Position numbers and translations under genes: made by a program. This document shows positions 25,173 through 34,557 of a stretch of DNA of 64,000 nucleotides, in pieces. This DNA is from an uncultured Clostridia bacterium. Lineage in GTDB: Bacteria > Bacillota > Clostridia > TANB77 > UBA1234. The number at the start of each line of letters is the position of its first letter. Position 1 is the stretch's first letter. The notes beneath the pieces were generated by a model. The model ran no database searches. It was not told where the DNA came from and saw only the letters and a list, made by a program, of their open reading frames with translations. The DNA is taken from the NCBI GenBank assembly GCA_934132775.1, contig CAKPAA010000001.1, positions 1-64,000 of the forward strand, given 5' to 3'.

Positions 25173-26501
25173 TTATCTTTCCTTTTGTTTCTCTCTAACT
25201 ATAATTCTTACCGGTGTACCAATTAGTCCTCCAAAATTCTTTCTTATCTGATTTTCAATATATCTCTGATATGAAAAATGGAACAATTGAGCACTATTAC
25301 AAAATACAACAAACGTTGGTGGTCTTGTTGAAACTTGTGTTGCATAATATATCTTTAATCTTCTTCCTTTGTCACTAGGTGGCTGCACAAGCGTTATAGC
25401 TTCCTCAATAACGTTATTTAACATTCCTGTTGTTGCTCTGAATGAATTTTGCTTATTTACGTCATTTATCATTGGGAAAAGCTTGTCCACTCTTTGCCCA
25501 GTCAAGGCTGAAACAAAAATTATTGGAGCATAAGACAAATACGCAAGCTTTGTATAAACTTCTTTCTTAAAGTTTTCCAATGTACCAGTTTCCTTTTCGA
25601 TTAAATCCCATTTGTTAATTAAAATTATAACACCTTTTCCAGATTCGTGTGCCTCTCCAGCTATTTTAGCATCTTGGTCTGTAACTCCTTCTGTGGCATC
25701 TATAACAAGCACACAAACGTGAGCATTTTCTATTGCCATCTTAGCTCTCAAGATGCTGTATTTTTCAATACTTTCCTCGATTTTGCTTTTCTTTCTAATT
25801 CCAGCAGTATCAATAAACACATACTTTCCATATTCATTTTCAAATTTAGTATCTATTGCATCTCTTGTAGTTCCTGCCACATTAGAAACGATAAGCCTAT
25901 TTTCGCCAAGAATTCTATTTATCAAAGAAGACTTACCAGCATTTGGTTTTCCAATAACTGCAACATGAATAAATTCGTCGTCATCATCTAACTCATTTAG
26001 CTCAGGAAATTTTTCGTATATAGCGTCTAAAACCTCACCTGTTCCCAATTGATTTATAGAAGAAACAGGTAACGGATCACCTAAACCTAAATTATAAAAC
26101 TCATAAATATCATTTGAAACTTCACCGATTTTATCTGCTTTATTGCACACCAGAACAATCGGTTTCTTCGTCTTTCTAAGCATCGTTGCAACTTCATAAT
26201 CGGCAGCAGTAACACCTTGTTTAATATCAGTTAAAAAGATTATTACATCAGCAGTTTCCATTGCAATTTCTGCCTGCTTCCTCATTTGCACTAAAATTTC
26301 ATCATTAGAATCTGGCTCAATTCCACCTGTATCAATCAATGTAAACTTTCTGCCTCTCCATTCAGAATCAGCATATACTCTGTCCCTCGTTACACCAGGA
26401 GTGTCTTCAACAATTGATTTCTTTTCGCCTATTATATAATTAAAAAAAGTAGATTTTCCTACGTTAGGTCTTCCTATTAACGCAACTACTGGTTTTGCCA
26501 T
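25173..26501 (-). CDS. der: Ribosome-associated GTPase Der (EngA)
   Basis: Double-Era GTPase needed for 50S subunit maturation. 442 aa from MAKPVVALIGRPNVGKS, with GAGGTG before this ATG. First G domain: GRPNVGKS, DTPGVTRD, DTGG, NKAD. Second: GKPNAGKS, VAGTTRDAID, DTAG, NKWD. A C-terminal KH-like domain is present. It is the first gene of der-plsY behind a consensus promoter. Confidence 0.97.
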   Translation of the reverse strand: MAKPVVALIGRPNVGKSTFFNYIIGEKKSIVEDTPGVTRDRVYADSEWRGRKFTLIDTGGIEPDSNDEILVQMRKQAEIAMETADVIIFLTDIKQGVTAADYEVATMLRKTKKPIVLVCNKADKIGEVSNDIYEFYNLGLGDPLPVSSINQLGTGEVLDAIYEKFPELNELDDDDEFIHVAVIGKPNAGKSSLINRILGENRLIVSNVAGTTRDAIDTKFENEYGKYVFIDTAGIRKKSKIEESIEKYSILRAKMAIENAHVCVLVIDATEGVTDQDAKIAGEAHESGKGVIILINKWDLIEKETGTLENFKKEVYTKLAYLSYAPIIFVSALTGQRVDKLFPMINDVNKQNSFRATTGMLNNVIEEAITLVQPPSDKGRRLKIYYATQVSTRPPTFVVFCNSAQLFHFSYQRYIENQIRKNFGGLIGTPVRIIVREKQKER

Positions 26502-26522
26502 TTCTTTCACCTCACGTTCTAT

Positions 26523-26551
26523 ATTTTACCCAAATATACGAAAAAAGTCAA
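26523..26551 (-). promoter_or_regulatory. Promoter of der-plsY
   Basis: TTGACT (26551-26546), 17-base spacer, TAAAAT (26528-26523) on the minus strand, about 14 bases before the ribosome site. Confidence 0.82.
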
Positions 26552-26579
26552 CAAAATTCCCGAAAGCATTCTTTGTCAA

Positions 26580-26957
26580 CTAGTCTCCTGAGTATGTCCA
26601 CATTAATTTTGCATTTTTGCCAGAATTTATATAAATTTTATGGAATGTGTTGTATCCCTCTTCATAATGAAAGGCTATATTTTCTGCTTTTTCAATAGCA
26701 AAATTTAATGGAGAATATTCTTTTAAATGTATATGCAATGCTTCATTTTCTAAATCTTCATCGCACCAATAATCAAAATAACACTTTGAATCATCAGCAT
26801 ATCCAATATTACCGTTTATTTCATCACCACTAACCACAAATTCTTTAAATGCTACTTTATCAAGATTTACATTGAACTTTCCTAAGAATACCACTGCACA
26901 GCCTAATGCTAAAACTACAACTATTCCTATAATCACAAATATAACAGACTTTTTCAT
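26580..26957 (-). CDS. Small membrane-anchored protein with SGD linker
   Basis: Not recognised; 125 aa from MKKSVIFVIIGIVVV (GGAGGG seven bases upstream). One N-terminal transmembrane helix is followed by an outer domain of about 95 residues beginning KEFVVSGDEINGNIG, with an acidic SKCYFDYWCDEDLENE stretch containing two Cys that could form a disulfide. A Tyr/His-rich C-terminal part follows. Probably an extracytoplasmic binding domain. It lies between pheT's terminator and der. Confidence 0.7.
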   Translation of the reverse strand: MKKSVIFVIIGIVVVLALGCAVVFLGKFNVNLDKVAFKEFVVSGDEINGNIGYADDSKCYFDYWCDEDLENEALHIHLKEYSPLNFAIEKAENIAFHYEEGYNTFHKIYINSGKNAKLMWTYSGD

Positions 26958-26987
26958 ACCATGACCCTCCATATTTAATATTTATAA

Positions 26988-27048
26988 AACATAGAAAAAA
27001 GTAGAAAAACTATGTATCTCATAATATTTATCTACTTTTCTATGTTCT
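26988..27048 (-). terminator. Long hairpin terminator of pheST
   Basis: AACATAGAAAA-GTAGA pairs with TCTAC-TTTTTTCTATGTT across a 25-base loop on the minus strand. A second small hairpin (AAGTTTTT/AAAAACTT, 27050-27068) lies just upstream in transcription. Confidence 0.7.
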
Positions 27049-27091
27049 TCAAGTTTTTCACAAAAACTTATAAATGGTACTTAACAAACAA

Positions 27092-29452
27092 TTAGCAGTC
27101 CCTTAATGTTACATTACATTCTGTTGTTACCTTATCGATAATTTTATTAAACACAGCTGTAACTTCATCATCACTTAATGTTTTTTCTTTATCATTGAAC
27201 GTTAATGTATATGCGATAGACTTCTTATTTCCTAAATTAATTCCTGTATAAACGTCAAACACTTCAACACTAACTAATCTCTTTCCACCAACTTTTCTAA
27301 TAACTTTTTCAATTTGCTCTGATGTAATTTCATTATCCATAACGAAAGCTACGTCTTTAACAACGTTTGGAAACTTAGAAATCTCTTTGTATCTCATTCC
27401 ATCACGCTTAGCGTTAGAAAGCATTTCAAGATTTATTTCCATAACGTATATATTTTCCTTTGAAATTGTTGGATGTATTTTTCCTATTACACCAACTTTT
27501 TCTCCATCAACCATTATTGTTGCCGATTGACCAGGATGAAGTTCTTTTGGTAAATCTTCGATAGCTAATGAATATCTTCCCTCAAAGCCTAAATAATCTA
27601 ATAGCTCTTCCATTACACCTTTCATAACATAAAAATCAACCGTTTTCTTTTCTAGTCCAACTGTATAAACTCCAGTCATCAAAGCAGCAAGTGATAAGTG
27701 TTCTCCAAATTTACCATCCTTTTTAAAGAAACTCTTTCCAATTTCAAATAACGAAATATCCTTTTCATTACGTGCACGGTTATAATCATATACCATTTTC
27801 AAAGATGGTATTAAACTATATCTTAAAGCATTTCTTTCCTCAGTCATTGGGTCCAAGATTTTAACAACTTCAAACTCATCAGAAGAATACTTCTTTACTT
27901 CAGAATCAGGAATTAGTGCATAACTTAGTGTTTCATTTAATCCCAATTCAACCATTTTGTTTCTTGCAGCACGTTTAAACTTATCATAATGCCCTGGAAT
28001 AACTGGTAATATCATCTTTTTACCTTTAATATTATCCATTCCATAAAAACGTCCAATATCGTGAATTAAATCCTCTTTTATTTGGATATCCCATCTTCTT
28101 GAAGGAATATTAACTATTAACTTCTCACCATCAACTTTTGCTTCTAAACGTAAACGTCTTAAAATATCTAAAATAGCATCATTAGGAATTTCAATACCTA
28201 ATACATTTCTAATCTTCTCAAAAGTAACTTCAATAACTCTATCATCGCTGTTTGCCTTATTATATTCGCACATCCCACCAACAATAGTTGCATCAGCATA
28301 CTTTTGAAGCAAATGACAACTTCTTTGCATAGCCATCAAAGTTCTCTTAGGGTCTAAGCCCTTTTCAAATCTATTACTAGCCTCACTTCTCAAAATCTTC
28401 TTTGAAGTAAGTCTAACTTTTACGCTATCAAATATTGCAGATTCAATAACAATATTCTTAGTATCATCTTCAACTTCGGTAGATAACCCACCCATAACTC
28501 CTGCAAGACCAATTGCTTTTTGGCTATCTGCAATAACAATATCATTCTTACTCAATATTCTTTCTTGCTCATCAAGAGTTGTAAGTTTTTCGCCATCATT
28601 AGCCATTCTAACTGTTAGAGTGTTTCCTAATCTATCAGCGTCATAAAAATGAAGTGGTTGACCAACTTCAAGCATAACATAGTTACTAATATCAACAACG
28701 TTATTTATAGGTCTAATTCCAGAAGCAATAAGTCTATTTTTAAGCCAAGTAGGGCTCTCTTTTATAACAACATTTTCAACTTTCTTGGCATAAAACAAAG
28801 AACAATTATCCGTTTCAACATTCAACTTAAATTTATTTGCAAAATCCTCTGAGCTTTCATCATAAGACAAATTCATCTCTTTCATTGGTAAATCATACAA
28901 AGCAGAGATTTCATAAGCCATACCTAAAATACTTAACAAATCGCCTCTATTAGCAGTAAGCTCGAAATCAATAACATCATCGTCTAAGCCTAAATACTTA
29001 ATTGGATCTTCGCCTAAAACAGCATCATCACCCAATTCTGCAATTCCCTCGATATCTTCTGGTTTCAAAAATTTATGTTCCAAGCCTAATTCTTGTATTG
29101 AACATAACATTCCAAAAGACTCAGCACCTCTTATCTTACCTTTCTTTATTGTAAGACCAGGTAACTTAGCACCAACAACTGCAACAATAACCTTGATGCC
29201 TTCACGTGCATTAGGAGCACCACAAACTATATCTAAAACTTCATTTCCAATATCCACCTTGCAAAGATGTAAATGATCAGAATCTGGATGCATTTTACAT
29301 TCAAGTATTTTTCCTATCTTCAATCCCTCAGCTTCAATAAGTGGCTTTGCGCTGTCATATTCATTTCCAACATTAGTCATATCTTCCCCAAGAGTATGAA
29401 CATCAACAGGAACATCTACATAATCTTTCAAAAAATCAATACTTAATTTCAT
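27092..29452 (-). CDS. pheT: Phenylalanyl-tRNA synthetase beta subunit
   Basis: 786 aa from MKLSIDFLKDYVDV (AAAGGA eight bases before the ATG). Domains in order: tRNA-binding EMAP/OB domain (DSDHLHLCKVDIG), B3/B4 editing domain, B5, the catalytic-like core and a C-terminal ferredoxin-fold anticodon domain (SKFPNVVKDVAFVMD). Forms an (alpha-beta)2 enzyme with PheS. Its start overlaps pheS by 17 bases, so translation is coupled. Confidence 0.97.
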   Translation of the reverse strand: MKLSIDFLKDYVDVPVDVHTLGEDMTNVGNEYDSAKPLIEAEGLKIGKILECKMHPDSDHLHLCKVDIGNEVLDIVCGAPNAREGIKVIVAVVGAKLPGLTIKKGKIRGAESFGMLCSIQELGLEHKFLKPEDIEGIAELGDDAVLGEDPIKYLGLDDDVIDFELTANRGDLLSILGMAYEISALYDLPMKEMNLSYDESSEDFANKFKLNVETDNCSLFYAKKVENVVIKESPTWLKNRLIASGIRPINNVVDISNYVMLEVGQPLHFYDADRLGNTLTVRMANDGEKLTTLDEQERILSKNDIVIADSQKAIGLAGVMGGLSTEVEDDTKNIVIESAIFDSVKVRLTSKKILRSEASNRFEKGLDPKRTLMAMQRSCHLLQKYADATIVGGMCEYNKANSDDRVIEVTFEKIRNVLGIEIPNDAILDILRRLRLEAKVDGEKLIVNIPSRRWDIQIKEDLIHDIGRFYGMDNIKGKKMILPVIPGHYDKFKRAARNKMVELGLNETLSYALIPDSEVKKYSSDEFEVVKILDPMTEERNALRYSLIPSLKMVYDYNRARNEKDISLFEIGKSFFKKDGKFGEHLSLAALMTGVYTVGLEKKTVDFYVMKGVMEELLDYLGFEGRYSLAIEDLPKELHPGQSATIMVDGEKVGVIGKIHPTISKENIYVMEINLEMLSNAKRDGMRYKEISKFPNVVKDVAFVMDNEITSEQIEKVIRKVGGKRLVSVEVFDVYTGINLGNKKSIAYTLTFNDKEKTLSDDEVTAVFNKIIDKVTTECNVTLRDC

Positions 29453-30491
29453 ATTCTTCGTCCTTTCTGTCAAATTGTTTTAAAAATCTAACATCATTAG
29501 TATACAAATATCTAATATCAGGAATTGCATACTTAAACATAGCAAGCCTATCAAGTCCCGTTCCAAAAGCAAATCCAGTAAACTTATCAGGATCATAGCC
29601 ACCCATACGAAGCACATTAGGATGAACCATACCAGCACCTAAAAGCTCAATCCAACCAGTCTTTTTACATAAAGAGCAACCTTTTCCGCCACACTTAAAA
29701 CAAGTTACATCAACTTCACAAGATGGAGATGTAAATGGAAAATAACTTGGTCTAAAACGAACCTTTGTACCTTCACCAAGTAACTTCTTAGCAAAAATTT
29801 CAAGAGTGCCCTTCAAATCTGCAAGCGAAATATTTTCATCAATAACTAATCCCTCAACTTGACCAAATTGATGAGAATGAGTTGCATCATCATCTCTTCT
29901 ATACGTCTTTCCAGGGCAAATTACACGAATAGGTTTCTTTTCTGTATTAGCTTGCATAATTCTAGATTGAGACGAAGATGTTTGAGTTCTAAGCAAATAC
30001 TCCTCATCAATATAAAAAGTATCTTGTGCGTCTCTGGCAGGGTGACCAACCGTATAATTCAACAATCTAAAACAATGTTCATCATCTTCAAGCTCAGGTC
30101 CATCAATAACGTCGTAACCCATAGAAACAAACAAATCCTCAACCTCTTCAATAATCCTATAAAAAGGATGTTTTGAACCTCTTTGAAGCTTTTTAGAAGG
30201 CAAAGATATATCAATAGTCTCCTCTTTTAGCTTCTTAGTGATAGCCTCTTCCTCCAAACGAGCCTTAATCATTTCAAAGCCCTCATTAAAAGCAGTTTTC
30301 AAAGTATTCATATGCATACCATATTCCTTTTTAGCCTCAACAGGAATATCTTTAATTTTACTGCTAAGTTCAGTAATAATACCTTTTTTGCCTTGATATT
30401 GAACCTTCAAATCATTCAAATCTTGCATAGTTTTGATCTCATCAAATTTCTGTTTTAGTTCATCAACTAACTGATTGATTTTCTCTTGCAT
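29436..30491 (-). CDS. pheS: Phenylalanyl-tRNA synthetase alpha subunit
   Basis: 351 aa from MQEKINQLVDELKQKF; GGAGG lies before this ATG, and the longer in-frame extension upstream is T-box leader, not protein. It has an N-terminal coiled coil, then class II motifs: PFYRIIEEVEDLFVSMGYDV, motif 2 VICPGKTYRRDDDATHSHQF, and motif 3 AFGTGLDRLAMF. It contains a Cys cluster (CFKCGGKGCSLCKKTGW) of the clostridial/thermophile type. Expression is controlled by the T-box in front of it. Confidence 0.97.
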   Translation of the reverse strand: MQEKINQLVDELKQKFDEIKTMQDLNDLKVQYQGKKGIITELSSKIKDIPVEAKKEYGMHMNTLKTAFNEGFEMIKARLEEEAITKKLKEETIDISLPSKKLQRGSKHPFYRIIEEVEDLFVSMGYDVIDGPELEDDEHCFRLLNYTVGHPARDAQDTFYIDEEYLLRTQTSSSQSRIMQANTEKKPIRVICPGKTYRRDDDATHSHQFGQVEGLVIDENISLADLKGTLEIFAKKLLGEGTKVRFRPSYFPFTSPSCEVDVTCFKCGGKGCSLCKKTGWIELLGAGMVHPNVLRMGGYDPDKFTGFAFGTGLDRLAMFKYAIPDIRYLYTNDVRFLKQFDRKDEEYEIKY

Positions 30492-30569
30492 CAAACTTCC
30501 TCCTTCACTTTCTTTCATAAGAAAAACATTTAACCTCAAAATACCGAGTAAAACTCGATTAAAAACGAC

Positions 30570-30812
30570 AAAAAGTCCCAGAACATAAAAACATTCTGGG
30601 ACGATTATATCAAAATCGCGGTACCACCCAAATTCTAGCAAAGCTAGCACTTAAAGGCAAGATTAACGCTCTTACACGTGCAACTTTCATTGCAAGACTC
30701 CTACACACGAAATTCGCTAAAATAATTTATCTCGAAAAAGTTCTCAGCCAACGACTTTTCCTTTCTGTTAGAACTTAAAATAGCTACTAAATATGTAATC
30801 ACTGCCAAATCT
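30570..30812 (-). promoter_or_regulatory. T-box riboswitch leader of pheST
   Basis: The hallmark antiterminator sequence GGGTGGTACCGCG lies at 30629-30617 on the minus strand. It is followed by an intrinsic terminator GTCCCAGAA / TTCTGGGAC plus TTTTT (30602-30570), so uncharged tRNA switches read-through into pheS. The stem I region upstream contains GAATTTCGTG; a TTC triplet there would be the expected Phe specifier, but I could not fold the stem to prove it. Confidence 0.93.
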
Positions 30813-30818
30813 GTTACT

Positions 30819-30847
30819 ATATTACATCAATAAAAACTCAAAGTCAA
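30819..30847 (-). promoter_or_regulatory. Promoter of the pheST T-box transcript
   Basis: TTGACT (30847-30842), 17-base spacer, TAATAT (30824-30819) on the minus strand. Confidence 0.85.
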
Positions 30848-31048
30848 ATACTTTTTGAATTTTAGCAATATAATCTGCCACCATTTAGAATTCTAAATTT
30901 TATGAACAGTATAACGCACAAATTAAAAATTCAGCAATTTTTTCATATTTTATAGAGAAACTATCGTGTTCTCACACTAAAACAAACCGATTCATTCATC
31001 ACTTCGAACTTTTTAGTTCTATAATAGGTTGTTAATTTTTATATCAAA

Positions 31049-32557
31049 TTATTTAATATTCCAAGCCTTTAAAGCAGAAGTTCCATCGGTTGAAGTGCTT
31101 GAAACATCTAATAAATTTGCTGAAATAGAAATTACAGGACGAAGACCAAATGAAGGTGTATTCTGGTAACCTGCAGAGCGCATTAAATTGTATATATCAA
31201 CACGATTAGCATAGGCCGTGTGTAACCCATAGTTAGCACTAGCATTTTGAAGGTCTACGCCAACAAAAGATGAAGCTAACCACCCTCTATTCGTGTCATT
31301 CCCTTTTAGTATATCACCGATAGTAGCATTGGTGCCACTTGGGTTATACCAGTACATTGTTCGTGTAATTAACACTGGTTCGTCCTTTGACTTCAATTCA
31401 ATGTAATCTGTCTCGCTAGTTGATTGATGTGTTATTCCATTTTTATCATCCCAATTATAGAACCTTGGATATGTTACTCCGCTTGCCAAACTTGCTATAT
31501 GTTTCTTGGCTGTATACGTGTGTTCACCTATTATTATATCTTTCAAATCACTATCTGACGTATTAGCCGGATACCAAGCACATCTCGTTACATCTGTTGA
31601 TGGAGTGTATCCACAAGCTTTATTCAGATCTTCTATTGTCATACTTCTTGCTGTTATCCCCTTGTCAATATCAGAATATAGTGCTCCACATAATCTGTGT
31701 AGTTCACTAACGCCATTAAAATAAGCCAAAACCCCTTTTAAAGTTACTTTATTTACATACCCTTCAGTAGTTATCATTACTTTTCCTGTCCCACTATCAA
31801 TATTTAAAATTCTCCATTTAGCATCTGTATCAGTTGATAAAACTTCTTTATCATAACCTGTTTTAGTTGAATCTGTTTCAACATTCTGTACTGCTGTTGG
31901 TACATAATTAACATAGTCTCCAACTTTTATTTTAGCCAAAACTTCCTCTGTTGCACTATCGCTTGCAGTAGTGCTTTGTATTGTTCCATTTGCATTTTGT
32001 TTAAGCTTTATATCCTCACCTGCTACTTTAATATCAACATCTTCACTTGTTCCAATTAGAGTCTTATCAACTGTTTCTTTATCCCTTATGTTATACTCTT
32101 CTTCATACTTATACGGTGGCCATATAAAAACTGTTCCATTCTTAGTTACCACATATTTTACTTTCACACCAGTTTCAGTTGGTGTATTTACTTTCATAAC
32201 TGGTAAATCAATTCCAATATCTGCATTCTCATCTATAATCGTGTAGGCAGGCACTTGTGCTTCTGGTAAAAAATCATTTTCACTTGAACCACCTTTTGCA
32301 ACATAATTGTATACTTGTGCATCTGTAACTTGCATACCACTTGCCATTGCAAAACCTTTAATGGTTACAGTCTTTGTTTGAATTGCATCTTGAACTTCAC
32401 TAATATTAGACACAAACTTAGAATAATTCGCCTTTTCAATAGTACTCGTAGAACTATTAAATGCAATAGCTGCTAAAATAATTATTACTATAATTGTAAT
32501 AACCAACGCAATAAGTGAAATTCCCCTCTCATTTCTTCTTAATTTCAAATCCCTCAT
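31049..32557 (-). CDS. Type IV prepilin-like surface protein
   Basis: 502 aa from MRDLKLRRNERG (AAGGGGA before the ATG). The N-terminus RRNERGISLIALVITI followed by a long hydrophobic helix is a class III prepilin signal cut after Gly. The usual Glu at +5 of the mature chain is Ala here, as in many clostridial pilin-like proteins of this ISLIALVIT type. The large outer part ends with SFGLRPVISISANL, a pattern of a C-terminal domain common in clostridial surface proteins. It is a solitary gene with no pilus assembly genes nearby, so it is probably displayed by machinery encoded elsewhere or works as a minor pilin or anchored surface protein. Confidence 0.8.
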   Translation of the reverse strand: MRDLKLRRNERGISLIALVITIIVIIILAAIAFNSSTSTIEKANYSKFVSNISEVQDAIQTKTVTIKGFAMASGMQVTDAQVYNYVAKGGSSENDFLPEAQVPAYTIIDENADIGIDLPVMKVNTPTETGVKVKYVVTKNGTVFIWPPYKYEEEYNIRDKETVDKTLIGTSEDVDIKVAGEDIKLKQNANGTIQSTTASDSATEEVLAKIKVGDYVNYVPTAVQNVETDSTKTGYDKEVLSTDTDAKWRILNIDSGTGKVMITTEGYVNKVTLKGVLAYFNGVSELHRLCGALYSDIDKGITARSMTIEDLNKACGYTPSTDVTRCAWYPANTSDSDLKDIIIGEHTYTAKKHIASLASGVTYPRFYNWDDKNGITHQSTSETDYIELKSKDEPVLITRTMYWYNPSGTNATIGDILKGNDTNRGWLASSFVGVDLQNASANYGLHTAYANRVDIYNLMRSAGYQNTPSFGLRPVISISANLLDVSSTSTDGTSALKAWNIK

Positions 32558-33037
32558 TTTGAAATCCCCTTTCATATGTATTTTGTCAAAAAACTATCAT
32601 CAGTAATTTTTTATTTATATTATAATTGTTCCCACAAATGCTTGTGTTAAACGCAGTAAATTATAATACGACATTTATCAATTCTTTTAATCATTGTAAA
32701 TATATTTCAACCTAAATTTAATCACTATCTTCAATAAAATAAAAGTATATAGACTTTCTCAATCCAAACTTGTCTAAATCCAGTCACTATGTTCAAAGGA
32801 GTAAAAGTATATAGAACAAATTTTTTCGACTCGGTATGGGTAGGTAAGAGAAAAAATTTTTCTATCACTTTTACGACACTACTATACTAATAAGCCTTAA
32901 ACTAGTACTTTCACAAATCATGGCACTACTTAAAACAAAGCATATTTTTCAAGACGCCAAAAAGACTAACCAAAACTTAGCTACTTATTCAAGCTCTATA
33001 CAAAACTCAAACAAGCAGCAAAGTTTCAGTTAGTCTC
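32558..33037. other. Intergenic region without a gene
   Basis: 480 A/T-rich bases. It holds an imperfect 62-base-period direct repeat (32712-32815) and a 10-bp inverted repeat AAATTTTTTC/GAAAAAATTT at about 32820-32870. No ORF with a ribosome site was found. Confidence 0.55.
32712..32815. repeat. Imperfect direct repeat, two units, period 62
   Basis: Units start CTAAAT at 32712 and 32774 and end AGTATATAGA at 32753 and 32815. Shared blocks are CACTAT-TTCAA and TAAAAGTATATAGA. Possibly duplicated regulatory DNA. Confidence 0.7.
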
Positions 33038-33236
<199 letters not shown>

Positions 33237-33274
33237 TTTATTTTCACTCCTTCTTCATTTGATTTTATGCTTTT

Positions 33275-33302
33275 ATTTTACCATATCCAAACGCATTTTC
33301 AA
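33275..33302 (-). promoter_or_regulatory. Promoter of the (CA)n gene
   Basis: TTGAAA (33302-33297), 16-base spacer, TAAAAT (33280-33275) on the minus strand, about 20 bases before the ribosome site. Confidence 0.65.
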
Positions 33303-33354
33303 GAATTTTCTTCAAAAAGAAAAAACATCATCTTTCCCAAAAAGAAAAGCATAC

Positions 33355-33399
33355 ATAAAAATAAGGTCTATGTTAAGTTCATAACATAAACCTTATTTC
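33355..33399 (-). terminator. Terminator of the 63-aa membrane protein gene
   Basis: AATAAGGTTTATGTTA / TAACATAGACCTTATT stem with a short loop followed by TTTATG on the minus strand; the T-tract is short but the stem is long. Confidence 0.7.
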
Positions 33400-33419
33400 A
33401 TAATAATCATAGCCAAGTC

Positions 33420-33611
33420 TTACTTAGACTTTTTGAACACCCCTACATACACGAAGGAACATTCCAAAAGTGTTACCATAAGCAACACTGCCAAAAAAAC
33501 CATATAAGCAACGAAACCCATCAAGTTAATCAGTTCCTTAGCAAAACCGATAGTCAAGAGTGACACCGCAAGCAATGAAAGTGCCAACAAAGTTACATGA
33601 ACCTTTTTCAT
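33420..33611 (-). CDS. Small two-helix membrane protein
   Basis: Not recognised; 63 aa. Two hydrophobic segments (about residues 6-24 and 31-57) with a KELIN turn and a basic KKSK end. AGGAGG precedes the ATG. It has its own terminator. It lies next to the other small membrane protein gene (33741-34352) and follows a palindrome at 33661-33688. Confidence 0.7.
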   Translation of the reverse strand: MKKVHVTLLALSLLAVSLLTIGFAKELINLMGFVAYMVFLAVLLMVTLLECSFVYVGVFKKSK

Positions 33612-33660
33612 AGTATGTTCCTCCTTTTATTTTAGGAATCAAAACTTGGTACGTTTATAT

Positions 33661-33688
33661 ATATAATTTTGCATAAACAAAATTATAT
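33661..33688. repeat. 11-bp palindrome upstream of the 63-aa gene
   Basis: ATATAATTTTG (33661-33671) and CAAAATTATAT (33678-33688) with a 6-base spacer. It lies between the terminator of 33741-34352 and the 33420-33611 gene, in the promoter region, and may be an operator. Confidence 0.6.
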
Positions 33689-33696
33689 AAAGAGAG

Positions 33697-33729
33697 AAAA
33701 TAAGGCATCACAAAAATTATGATGCCTTT
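33697..33729 (-). terminator. Terminator of the 33741-34352 gene
   Basis: AAAGGCATCA / TGATGCCTT hairpin with a short A/T loop followed by ATTTTC on the minus strand, 12 bases past the stop. Confidence 0.8.
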
Positions 33730-33740
33730 ATACTTATGAT

Positions 33741-34352
33741 TTACTCTTCACTTGCTTTTTCAGCAAGCTTAGGACGAGGCTTGGCACCAGTCGTTGCCGG
33801 CTTAGAAGAAGTGCTCTTAGCTTTCTTCTCTTCCGTGCCTTTCGTATTTGCGGTAGCAGTTGTCCCCGTATTAGCAGGTTTCTCGGATGCCACCGGCTTT
33901 TTCTTAGCCGTCGTCTGAGGATTTTTCGCAGGTGCAGGCTTATTAGTTGCCTGAGGTTCCTTCGAAGCCGGCTTGGCTTCCTTGGTCTCAGGACGAACTT
34001 CAGGCTTCGCCTTGCGCGACTTCGAAGTAGATGGCGTGACCTTCACCTCATCATCTTCGTAATCAGTATTAGAAGAGGCAACCTTTGCCGTGCTGGTACC
34101 GTTCTCAGGTGTTTTCTTAGCTGCTGCCGGCGTCTTCTTATGGCTCCTATCCTCAGTAAGGAACCACTTGAAGGTACGGTTCTTGCAAATCATATAGACT
34201 GCAAAACCAACGACGTAAAGAAGCCCCAGTGAAAACACGATGAACATAGGCACAGGCACAATGTTCTTAACCATGCCAAGAAACAGTGTCATCGCCACAG
34301 CGAAGACAATGAGAAAGATTGCAAACGCCGACACTTTCTTCTTACTCGCCAT
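33741..34352 (-). CDS. Two-TM protein with long Lys/Ala/Pro/Thr-rich tail
   Basis: Not recognised; 203 aa. Two hydrophobic segments (about residues 8-27 and 33-56) are followed by a tail of about 135 residues rich in Lys, Ala, Pro, Thr and Ser, with no predicted fold. The tail resembles disordered wall-spanning or nucleic-acid-binding tails; with both helices crossing, it is probably cytoplasmic. By eye the gene is much richer in G and C than its neighbours. It has a perfect promoter (34558-34586), a structured 200-base leader and a terminator. Confidence 0.72.
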   Translation of the reverse strand: MASKKKVSAFAIFLIVFAVAMTLFLGMVKNIVPVPMFIVFSLGLLYVVGFAVYMICKNRTFKWFLTEDRSHKKTPAAAKKTPENGTSTAKVASSNTDYEDDEVKVTPSTSKSRKAKPEVRPETKEAKPASKEPQATNKPAPAKNPQTTAKKKPVASEKPANTGTTATANTKGTEEKKAKSTSSKPATTGAKPRPKLAEKASEE

Positions 34353-34355
34353 TGC

Positions 34356-34550
34356 TTTTCCCTCCTGAATTTAGTCGTTGTTTCTTTGTAACTGGATGTT
34401 AAGAGCATTTCTTAAGCTCTCTTAACACTCCTTTTATTTCGAGAAAAATTCTTTTTCACGAAATAAAAACCGATGGCAGATAATCTTAATCCTAAACAAA
34501 CCCCTAATCAGACATACTTATGTCCTCCTTTGATAAAATTCAATCCCGAC
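34356..34550 (-). promoter_or_regulatory. Long structured leader with mini-ORF
   Basis: Between the promoter and the ATG at 34352 the minus strand holds AAAGGAGG, seven bases later ATGTCTGATTAG (a 3-codon MSD ORF), then hairpin TTATTTCG-T-GAAAAA / TTTTTC-T-CGAAATAA, then hairpin TTAAGAG / CTCTTAA, then the real ribosome site. The strong ribosome site on a 3-codon ORF followed by hairpins suggests leader-peptide or RNA-based control. No known riboswitch family recognised. Confidence 0.5.
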
Positions 34551-34557
34551 GATAGCT

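Noticed and set aside
32820..32870. AAATTTTTTC/GAAAAAATTT inverted repeat as a terminator
   Set aside because: The stem is only A/T-rich, the loop is long and no gene ends nearby.
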